DNA from: SIG636 sp045537905
Lineage (GTDB): Bacteria > Bacillota > Clostridia > Oscillospirales > CAG-382
Assembly: GCA_045537905.1 (NCBI GenBank)
Contig: JAZSQJ010000021.1
Location: forward strand, 1-27,928
Reading direction: 5' to 3'
Length of the DNA: 27,928 nt
In this document: piece after piece, positions 21,393 through 27,928 of the stretch
Layout of the letters: each line of letters opens with the position of its first letter
How positions within the stretch are numbered: the first letter of the stretch is position 1
Notes under the pieces: model-generated
What the model was told of the DNA's origin: nothing
Database searches by the model: none
What the model saw: the letters and a program-made list of their open reading frames with translations, nothing else
Made by a program: the position numbers and the translations under genes

Positions 21393-23579
21393 ATGGCAGA
21401 TACAGAAAAGATTAAAGGCACCGTTGAGCATATAGTTTACCAAAACCCCGAAAACGGCTACACCGTTGCTATGGTGGACGTGGGCGGCACGCCCGTTACC
21501 CTTGTAGGCACTATCCCCTCCCTTGCGGAGGGCGAGTTTATCAGTGCCGAGGGACGCTGGACGGTAAACGAACGCTTTGGAAAACAGTTTAAGGTAGAAA
21601 GCTTTGAAAAGAGCCTGCCTGTGGAAAGCGACGATATTTACAAATTCCTTTCATCGGGATACATAAAGGGTCTGGGGCCTGTTACTGCCATGCGTATTGT
21701 GGAAAAATACGGTAAGGACAGCTTTGACGTGCTGGAAAACCATCCCGAATGGCTGGCAGAATTTAAGGGTATAAACAAAAAGCGCGCCCTTGAGATAGGC
21801 GAGGACTTTAAGCTTAAGTTTGGTATGCGGGACGTGGTTATGTTTTGCAGTAAGTACTTTGGCACCGCCTTCTGCACCAAGATATACAAAAAATACGGCG
21901 GTATGGCGGTAGAGCTGATAAAGGAAAACCCCTATATCCTCTACGACGACATACAGGGCATAGGCTTTGAGCGTATTGACCGTGTAGCCAAGGACATAGG
22001 CGTTAAGATAAACGACCCGGAGCGTATAAAGTGCTTTATCAAGCATACCCTATCCACTGCGGCATACAACGGCGGCCATTGTTACCTGGACACCGACGTG
22101 CTTGTTGACAGCGTTGCCCGTTCTCTGGAGATAGACGGAGAGCAGGTTATGGGACAGTTGGGACAGCTTGCCGACGGCGGTGCCGTTGTTCTGGAGGGCA
22201 CCCACGCCGCCCTGAAGCTGTACAGCGAGGCAGAGCGTTACGTGGCGGAAAAGCTTGCAAGCCTTGCCACGGCAGAGCTGCCCTTCCGCATAAGCGGTGT
22301 AGAAAACAACATAGCCTTTTTGGAGGATAAATACGGTATAAAATACGCTCCAAAGCAGAAAAACGCCATAAAGCTGGCTATAAGCAACGGTCTTACCGTG
22401 GTAACGGGCGGACCCGGTACGGGTAAAACCACGGTTATCAAGGCTATACTTAATTTGTTTTCCTCATCGGGCATTAGCTTTATGCTGTGCGCCCCTACGG
22501 GACGAGCCGCTAAACGGATGAGCGAGGCGTCGGGCAACGAAGCCAAGACCATACACCGTCTTTTGGAGACCACCTTTACAAGCAAGGGGGAGCAAAGCTT
22601 CCGCTACAACGCCCACAGCCCCCTGCCCTATAACGCCATTATCGTTGACGAGGTGAGTATGGTAGACGTTTTGCTTATGCAAAGTCTGCTGTCTGCCATC
22701 CGTGACGGCACCTACCTTATACTAATAGGCGACAGCGACCAGCTTCCCCCTGTAGGTGCGGGTAACGCCCTGTCGGACATTATAAACAGCGGCCGCTTTA
22801 ACGTAGTAAGGCTTAACGAGATATTCCGCCAAGCCAGAGAGAGCCTTATAGTTGTTAACGCCCACAGCATAAACAACGGCGAGATGCCCGTGCTTACAGA
22901 CCGAAGGAAGGACTTTTTCTTTATAGAGGAGCAGGACACCGAGAGAATGGTACAGCTTATTTCCGACCTGTGCGAAAAGAGACTGCCTGCCAGATACGGA
23001 GTACGCCCCAGCGAGGACATACAAATAATTACCCCCACAAGAAAGGGACCCCTTGGGACGGTTGCCCTTAACGCCTTTTTACAGGATGCCCTTAACCCTG
23101 CCTCCCGTGTTAAAGCCGAGTGCAGGATTGGCTCCACCCTGTACCGTGAGGGTGACAAGGTTATGCAAACCAAAAACAACTACGACATAAGCTGGACCCA
23201 CGACGGCAGAGAGGGGCTTGGTATATTCAACGGAGACGTGGGTGTTATCCTTAAGCTGGAGCCTAAAAAGCAGTATGCCATCATCCGCTTTGACGAGAGG
23301 GTGGCAGAATACGATTTCAGTATGTTTGAGGACATAGAGCACGCCTATGCGGTAACGGTGCATAAAAGTCAGGGCAGTGAGTACCCCATCGTTATTATGC
23401 CCTTTTACGACTTCCCTCCCATGCTTATGAGCCGCAGTCTCCTGTACACGGGGGTTACCCGTGCTAAGCTTATGTTTGTAGGCGTTGGCAGACCCCACGG
23501 CGTTTGCCGTATGGTGGAAAACGACCACCGCCAGCATAGAAATACCACCCTTAAGGAGCTTTTGGAGAAAATAAAATAA
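21393..23579 (+). CDS. recD2: RecD2-type ATP-dependent DNA helicase
   Basis: This 728-residue SF1B helicase moves 5' to 3' on single-stranded DNA and acts in repair independently of RecBC. The N-terminal ~80 residues form the OB-like domain of RecD2, followed by helix-hairpin-helix segments (IKGLGPVTAMRIVEKYG at 91-107, FKGINKKRALEIG, IQGIGFERID). The motor shows Walker A GGPGTGKTT (339-347), Walker B VDEVSMVD (418-425), GDSDQLPPVG (446-455), a motif resembling TPTRKGPLG (548-555), VHKSQGSEYP (656-665) and YTGVTRA (685-691). The start at 21393 is chosen for AGAGG just upstream; the frame continues upstream through the palindrome at 21299. No other recombination gene is adjacent. Confidence 0.95.
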   Translation: MADTEKIKGTVEHIVYQNPENGYTVAMVDVGGTPVTLVGTIPSLAEGEFISAEGRWTVNERFGKQFKVESFEKSLPVESDDIYKFLSSGYIKGLGPVTAMRIVEKYGKDSFDVLENHPEWLAEFKGINKKRALEIGEDFKLKFGMRDVVMFCSKYFGTAFCTKIYKKYGGMAVELIKENPYILYDDIQGIGFERIDRVAKDIGVKINDPERIKCFIKHTLSTAAYNGGHCYLDTDVLVDSVARSLEIDGEQVMGQLGQLADGGAVVLEGTHAALKLYSEAERYVAEKLASLATAELPFRISGVENNIAFLEDKYGIKYAPKQKNAIKLAISNGLTVVTGGPGTGKTTVIKAILNLFSSSGISFMLCAPTGRAAKRMSEASGNEAKTIHRLLETTFTSKGEQSFRYNAHSPLPYNAIIVDEVSMVDVLLMQSLLSAIRDGTYLILIGDSDQLPPVGAGNALSDIINSGRFNVVRLNEIFRQARESLIVVNAHSINNGEMPVLTDRRKDFFFIEEQDTERMVQLISDLCEKRLPARYGVRPSEDIQIITPTRKGPLGTVALNAFLQDALNPASRVKAECRIGSTLYREGDKVMQTKNNYDISWTHDGREGLGIFNGDVGVILKLEPKKQYAIIRFDERVAEYDFSMFEDIEHAYAVTVHKSQGSEYPIVIMPFYDFPPMLMSRSLLYTGVTRAKLMFVGVGRPHGVCRMVENDHRQHRNTTLKELLEKIK

Positions 23580-23581
23580 GC

Positions 23582-23627
23582 AAAAAAGAGCAAACACGCA
23601 AGCTAAGCCTTGTGTTTGCTCTTTTTT
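23582..23627. terminator. Bidirectional terminator between recD2 and the VWA gene
   Basis: A perfect 16-bp stem (AAAAAAGAGCAAACAC at 23582-23597 with its complement at 23612-23627) has A and T runs at both ends, so it works in either direction for the convergent genes. Confidence 0.93.
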
Positions 23628-23631
23628 GTTT

Positions 23632-24987
23632 TTACTCTATACCGCAGTATTCCAAGGCTATACGCACCAGCATATCGTTAAGCTTTTCTTCCTTATACTG
23701 CTCTGCCGCAGGTTCCTTGTGGGGATTGCCTCCACCGCTGGTATCGGTAAGGAAGGTGTAGGTACCGCCCGTTATCATAGCCATTGAACGAAGGAGCCAC
23801 TCTGTAAAGTCGTCTATACCGCTGGAGGCAACGGGTACTACCCTTATCCCCTGCTCTGCCATACTTTTAATGCTTGCATTTACAGAGTCTATTACCGCGC
23901 TGTCGCTATGGGGCGGTGCATCAAGAACAAGAAACATTACCTTTACGCTGTCCGTATCCCATTTCATTTCAAGGGCAGTGCTCAGAGCAGTGTGTACCGC
24001 CTCCTCATAGTCACCGCCGCCATTTGCGTGCTGCTGCTTTACTATATCCTGCACCTCTGCCGCATCGGTGCGGAAATCGTGGTACTTAACTATATATTCG
24101 TCCCCTTGGTCACGGTAAAAGTTTACGCTGGTGCGTACCTCTATATTGTTGGAGGAGATGCGGTTTATAACGTCGGCTATCTCTACCTTAAGATACTCCA
24201 GCTCGTCGCCCATAGAGCCTGTGGTGTCTACCATAAACATAAGGTCAAGCTTTTTCGGAAGCTCTTTAGCGTCGGTCATATCAAAGCTATACTCGTCACC
24301 GTCATACTGGGTGGTGGCACTTTTACCGCCTGCTCTTGCGGATACGGTTTTAATTGCCGCCTGCTCGTCCACAAACAAGTACGCCACGCCCTTGGCGTTG
24401 CTTACTGCACCGTACTGCACCTGACCGTCACCGTCAAGAAGCTCTACTATCGCACCCGGCGCACCCTTAGTTCTTACGGTAATGCGTTTTGCCGTGGAAA
24501 GCTTCCACTTGCCTCCAAGGTCTCCCCATTTCTGCAAGGTGTCAAGCCAGCCCTTGTAGTCCTCGTTATCCCTTATCTCCCCTGCGGTAAGGGTGCCTGA
24601 CTGGGGCTTGCTTGTAGGCGAAATATCAGGTACCTCACCTACGTATTCCATATTCAGCTCAGGTGCCCTATCAACTATGTCGTCGCCGTTAATGTCATAA
24701 TCATACTCGTGCTTGGGAGCTCCGTCTTCAAAGCCCCAATACTCATCGGGGTCGGTGGGAGTAGGTGTGCCCAGTATCACGCCGTCTGTGCCCGATACCA
24801 AACCGCCCATACTTTCCTTATTGTTGCTCCGCAGTCCTCCGCTGACCGTGATGCACACAAGCACCACCGCAACACACAAAAACAGGGAGAATGCACTGTA
24901 TACTATACGACGTCTGTTTCTGCGTTTTTTCTCTGCCCTGCCCTTTTTTTCCATTATCAGCTCAAGCTGTTCCTTATCAGATCTCAT
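23632..24987 (-). CDS. Single-pass membrane protein with extracellular von Willebrand A domain
   Basis: This 451-residue protein starts at ATG 24987, inside the 3' end of the sigma gene (11-nt overlap), with AAGGGG upstream. Residues 1-28 are a short, very basic cytoplasmic tail (KKRRNRRR), and 29-50 are one membrane helix. The outside part has an acidic, Thr/Pro-rich spacer to ~130, a small beta domain at ~165-240, and a VWA domain at 247-450. The metal site is recognisable: DTTGSMG (254-260), a GGGDYEEA loop (323-330) and VLDAPPH (354-360). Overlap with the sigma factor suggests a functional pair, perhaps a sensor or membrane partner controlling it, as in transmembrane anti-sigma systems. 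No known anti-sigma domain is visible, so this is inference. A surface adhesion or binding role is the alternative. Confidence 0.85.
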   Translation of the reverse strand: MRSDKEQLELIMEKKGRAEKKRRNRRRIVYSAFSLFLCVAVVLVCITVSGGLRSNNKESMGGLVSGTDGVILGTPTPTDPDEYWGFEDGAPKHEYDYDINGDDIVDRAPELNMEYVGEVPDISPTSKPQSGTLTAGEIRDNEDYKGWLDTLQKWGDLGGKWKLSTAKRITVRTKGAPGAIVELLDGDGQVQYGAVSNAKGVAYLFVDEQAAIKTVSARAGGKSATTQYDGDEYSFDMTDAKELPKKLDLMFMVDTTGSMGDELEYLKVEIADVINRISSNNIEVRTSVNFYRDQGDEYIVKYHDFRTDAAEVQDIVKQQHANGGGDYEEAVHTALSTALEMKWDTDSVKVMFLVLDAPPHSDSAVIDSVNASIKSMAEQGIRVVPVASSGIDDFTEWLLRSMAMITGGTYTFLTDTSGGGNPHKEPAAEQYKEEKLNDMLVRIALEYCGIE

Positions 24988-25525
24988 AATCAAACCCCTT
25001 TTCCTCCAGCTTTGTCCGCAGCGCCGTCTTTGCCCTATAGGCAAGGTTGGTTATTTGCTTTACCGTTTTGCCCATGGCCTTGCCTGCGGATTTATAGTCC
25101 ATTTCCTCAAAGTACAAAAGATGCAGTACCTGCCTGTACTCTGCCTTAAGGCTTGCCATTGCACTGTGTAAGCACCTGTCTCTTTCGTCCTTCAACAGCT
25201 CTGCCTCCAGGGATAGGCTGTCTGCCGGCTCTGCTCCCTCGTCAAGGCTAAGCTCACCGCAGCGGGACAGACTGCGCAGCATATCCAAAGCGCAGTTACG
25301 CCCTATGCGGTAGAGATAGGTGCGCAGGGCGGTGCCGTCCTTAAGCCTTGGCTTTTTTACAAGAAGCTTTACAAAGGCGTCTGCCGCCGCATCCTCTGCC
25401 AAGGACACACTGCCCAAAATGCCCGTAAGATAAAACACAAGGCTTTTATTGTACAGCGTTACTATTTCACCTATGGCGGTGTTGTCACCGTTTATAAAAC
25501 GGCGGTAGCTACTTTCACCGTTCAT
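24977..25525 (-). CDS. ECF-type RNA polymerase sigma factor
   Basis: This 182-residue protein has the two-domain plan of extracytoplasmic-function sigma factors: sigma region 2 at ~10-80 (VSLAEDAAADAFVKLL, then LRTYLYRIGRNCALDMLRSL) and sigma region 4 at ~115-175 (SLKAEYRQVLHLLYFEEMDY, then an SAGKAMGKTVKQITNLAYRAKTALRTKL helix-turn-helix). GGGAGG lies eight nt before the ATG. Its stop overlaps the start of the VWA gene by 11 nt, so the two are translationally coupled. No standard sigma-A promoter was found before it, which would fit autoregulation, but I cannot identify an ECF promoter with confidence. Confidence 0.9.
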   Translation of the reverse strand: MNGESSYRRFINGDNTAIGEIVTLYNKSLVFYLTGILGSVSLAEDAAADAFVKLLVKKPRLKDGTALRTYLYRIGRNCALDMLRSLSRCGELSLDEGAEPADSLSLEAELLKDERDRCLHSAMASLKAEYRQVLHLLYFEEMDYKSAGKAMGKTVKQITNLAYRAKTALRTKLEEKGFDYEI

Positions 25526-25594
25526 AATGGGTCCTCCCTTTTCAGGTGTTTACACTTATTAGACGGAAACGGGGTAAAAAACTCTCACTTATTT

Positions 25595-25636
25595 TAAGAA
25601 AGGGACTGTAAAAAAACTCCGTTTTTTTACAGTCCC
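25595..25636 (-). terminator. Hairpin of copy C with a T-rich tract, probable terminator of the ABC permease gene
   Basis: The perfect 15-bp stem (GGGACTGTAAAAAAA at 25602-25616 with 25622-25636) is followed on the minus strand by TTTCTTA. The gene-proximal twin at 25895-25928 has no such tract. Transcripts of the 25943 gene would have to cross the repeat core to reach it. Confidence 0.6.
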
Positions 25637-25928
25637 AGACCGCTGACAAAGGCACAGAGCACGAAAAAGAATAAAATATACTCATTCTAAAGGAGAAAAT
25701 TCAGGGAAAATTTCCCTGAATTTTCTACATTTTATTTGTTTTTTCGTTCAAAACGAACCTCAGCTCACAGTACTCCGGGGTCCCCACAAAAATATATTTT
25801 TGTGGGGTGGTATTACAGTTATCGCCTCGGTTCGTCTTGCCTGCACTCTTTATCAGCACTCTGCCAGCTTGATGACAAGGTTTGTCATCAAGCTGGGACT
25901 GTAAAAAAACTCCGTTTTTTTACAGTCC
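25602..25928 (+). repeat. Dispersed structured repeat, copy C (complete)
   Basis: A 258-bp non-coding core (25637-25894) lies between two 34-nt hairpins (25602-25635 and 25895-25928) that are identical to each other. The core contains a 33-nt near-perfect palindrome at 25694-25726, a 26-nt perfect palindrome at 25782-25807 within the segment missing from copy B, outer AACGAACC/GGTTCG arms, and a perfect 15-bp GGT-loop hairpin at 25864-25896. It shares ~98% with copy A over the 220 nt that can be compared. It fills the gap between the sigma gene and the ABC permease, where 25526-25601 shows no other feature. Confidence 0.9.
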
Positions 25929-25942
25929 GATCGTATTTTTAA

Positions 25943-27928
25943 TTATTCGGTTCTGAGTGCTTCTACAGGGTCCTTCTTTGCCGCTACCATCGAGGGGAAA
26001 AGACCTGCAACCAAGGTAAATACCACGCTTACGGCTATCAGTATCAGGGCACCCTCTACGGGCAGTGCCGCTATGTTACCTATGCCTGAGATGTTTTCTA
26101 TTATTATATTAACGGGAATGATAAGCAACAGGGTTACGCCTATACCCAAGAGACCTGCCGTAAGACCTATAATAAAGGTCTCTGCATTGAACACACGGGA
26201 GATATCCCGTCTGGAGGCACCCACTGCACGGAGTATACCTATCTCCTTGGTACGCTCCAGTACGGAAATGTAGGTTATAACGCCTATCATTATGGAGGAA
26301 ACTATAAGGGAGATGGATACAAAGGCTATAAGCACGTAGGAGATAGCGTCGATTATCGTGCTTACAGAGGACAACAGAAGGTCAAACAAGTCGGTGTAAA
26401 TTATGGTATCGTCCGTTTCCTTACCTGCATTGAAGGCGTCTATCTCGCTCTTTACCGTATCCTTTGCCGCAAAGTCGATAGGATAGATATGGATATTGGC
26501 AGGCTTGCTGAAGTCTACGGAGCCAAAGGTGGCAAGGTTGCCCTCGTAGCTGGACTTGGTGTTATCCTGGGTCATACCGCCTGCAAGCATAGATTCCATA
26601 GTAGCCTGCATAAGCTCACCCAGCTTTACTGCAAGCTCGGGATTAGACATATACAGCTCCTGCATAAAGCCTTGCCAATCCTCGCCCAGCTTATCGGTAA
26701 CAAGACCGCCGCCCTGGGAGTTATCGGGAAGCTCCTCACCAAAGGGAAGGCCCGTAAGCACGTTGATGTTTTTGTTTGCCTTTTGTGCCTTTACTACCGC
26801 ACTTTCCTCGGTTTGCTCTATAATGTACTGTACAAGCTTATCCGTATAGCCGAGAACACCGCTCATAGACTGGGCAACGGAGTCTTCGGAGGGGCGGATA
26901 ATACCGCTTATCTTTATGTCAATACCCTCGTTTATCAGCTTGGTAAGGAACTCCTTATCCGCACTGTTGTTAAACCACACACCGCCTGCGCCTTCCTTAT
27001 AAAGTTCGCTGTTAAGCACCAGCTTAAAGCTAAGCTCGTTAAGGAGATAGTCGAAGGTGTAGGTGTTGCTTTCGTACTTTATTTCCTCGTCACCAAACAT
27101 CTTGTCAAGAAGCTCACTAAGCTCCTCACGACCTCTGAGGTTCATTGCAAACTCAACCAGCTCGTTTATGCGGTTATGCTCGCTAACGCAAAGCACAACC
27201 TCGTTGTATTCCTTGGGCCAATGACCTGCTATCACGTCGTACTGGCTGTCAAGCAGTGCCTGGTTGTCAATAAGCTGACACCACATATTCATATTCATAG
27301 TGTTTGCAAAGGAGCCTGCTCCGCCACCCATTATACCCGACATAGAGTTAAGCATATCAGAGTAGCTTGCCTTACCGTCGGTAAGAGAAAGGTATATCTG
27401 GTCAAGCACCTCCACCACGTTTGCCTTTATGGGGCCCTTGGAGGTGTCTGCACTGTAAAAGTCCAGATTAAGACCGTAATCGTACTGCACGGTAGAAACG
27501 TCCTTTATCTTGCAGTCCTTTGATTCAATAAACTCCTTAAAGCCCTGAAGGTCGTTTACGTGGATGTCGCTTTTCATTGCGTTGAACAGGGTAGCAAGCA
27601 TCGTGCTGGACTTGATTGCATCGCTTTCCATATTATCGGGGTTACCGGCCTCCTCACCTGCCGCAAACATTACGGAGGCTACACCGCCGCCCATAGTTGC
27701 ACCGTTAAGGGTCAGGGGGTAGGTGGAAAGGGTTTCCTTCTGCACACGGTCTATATATCCCTTAAAGCCGCTGGAGAGGGAAAGTATAAGGGCAATGCCG
27801 ATTATACCGATACTGCCTGCAAAGGAGGTCAGGGCAGTACGGCCCTTTTTGGTAAGCAAATTCTTAAGGGAAAGAGAGAATGCGGTTTTGAAGGACATAG
27901 AAGGCTTTTTCTGCTTCTTTTCCTTTTT
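25943..27928 (-). CDS. ABC transporter permease region of an ATPase-permease fusion (5' end outside window)
   Basis: The frame is open from the right edge to the stop at 25943 (at least 661 residues). The first methionine at 27898 has no ribosome binding site at proper spacing, and the in-frame residues before it (KKEKKQKKPS) form a Lys-rich linker. In many Clostridia such a linker joins a MacB-type ATPase domain to this permease, so I read this as the C-terminal part of a fusion. Visible parts are MSFKTAFSLSLKNLLTKKGR with a first membrane helix (IGIIGIALILSLSSG), a ~450-residue extracellular domain, and a C-terminal FtsX/MacB permease with three helices around TYISVLERTKEIGILRAVGA and ending KKDPVEALRTE. 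Substrate unknown; peptide or lipoprotein export or antimicrobial defence is typical. It ends next to repeat copy C. Confidence 0.85.
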   Translation of the reverse strand, partial: KKEKKQKKPSMSFKTAFSLSLKNLLTKKGRTALTSFAGSIGIIGIALILSLSSGFKGYIDRVQKETLSTYPLTLNGATMGGGVASVMFAAGEEAGNPDNMESDAIKSSTMLATLFNAMKSDIHVNDLQGFKEFIESKDCKIKDVSTVQYDYGLNLDFYSADTSKGPIKANVVEVLDQIYLSLTDGKASYSDMLNSMSGIMGGGAGSFANTMNMNMWCQLIDNQALLDSQYDVIAGHWPKEYNEVVLCVSEHNRINELVEFAMNLRGREELSELLDKMFGDEEIKYESNTYTFDYLLNELSFKLVLNSELYKEGAGGVWFNNSADKEFLTKLINEGIDIKISGIIRPSEDSVAQSMSGVLGYTDKLVQYIIEQTEESAVVKAQKANKNINVLTGLPFGEELPDNSQGGGLVTDKLGEDWQGFMQELYMSNPELAVKLGELMQATMESMLAGGMTQDNTKSSYEGNLATFGSVDFSKPANIHIYPIDFAAKDTVKSEIDAFNAGKETDDTIIYTDLFDLLLSSVSTIIDAISYVLIAFVSISLIVSSIMIGVITYISVLERTKEIGILRAVGASRRDISRVFNAETFIIGLTAGLLGIGVTLLLIIPVNIIIENISGIGNIAALPVEGALILIAVSVVFTLVAGLFPSMVAAKKDPVEALRTE

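Overview
The window looks like chromosome of a Gram-positive, low-to-mid GC anaerobe of the class Clostridia, probably a gut relative of the Ruminococcaceae/Oscillospirales; the family is inferred and could not be searched. The reasons are a tryptophan T-box leader, a SAM-I riboswitch before metK, AGGAGG-type ribosome binding sites, TTGACA/TATAAT promoters with 16-18 nt spacers, dockerin modules on secreted proteins, an ECF transporter S component, RecD2, and meso-diaminopimelate dehydrogenase. I find 19 protein genes (one cut by the right edge), two riboswitch leaders, and no tRNA or rRNA gene.

Layout: 1-257 is a truncated copy of a dispersed structured repeat. 312-3527 (-) encodes a secreted beta-helix carbohydrate-binding protein with an internal dockerin. 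3696-4385 (-) is an MgtC/SapB membrane protein and 4609-5298 (+) is purC. 5368-6793 (-) pairs an ECF S component with type III pantothenate kinase. 6931-7936 (+) is azlCD. 7984-9021 (+) is a Cys-rich, collagen-like surface protein. 9033-9322 is repeat copy B. 9379-10933 is a Trp T-box and a solitary trpB. 10947-11301 holds other structured repeats. 11390-12376 (-) is ddh. 12543-14252 (+) is an acyl-CoA synthetase. 14322-18627 (-) holds two paralogous secreted metallophosphatases with C-terminal dockerins. 18860-19738 (+) is phosphatidylserine decarboxylase. 19799-21164 is SAM-I plus metK. 21393-23579 (+) is recD2. 23632-25525 (-) is an overlapping sigma factor and membrane von Willebrand A protein pair. 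25602-25928 is repeat copy C. 25943 to the edge (-) is the permease part of an ABC transporter.

Most genes are housekeeping or transport units with their own promoter and terminator. The less ordinary content is the cell-surface set (three dockerin proteins, the collagen-like protein, the sigma/VWA pair) and the intergenic repeats. The strongest candidate for something undescribed is the repeat family at 1-257, 9033-9322 and 25602-25928. It has a non-coding core of about 220-260 bp, rich in perfect inverted repeats. In both complete copies the core lies between two near-identical 34-nt hairpins. The hairpin sequence differs between copies but matches within a copy, and only the gene-distal hairpin keeps the terminator T-tract. 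This reads as an element that enters intrinsic terminators and duplicates the hairpin.
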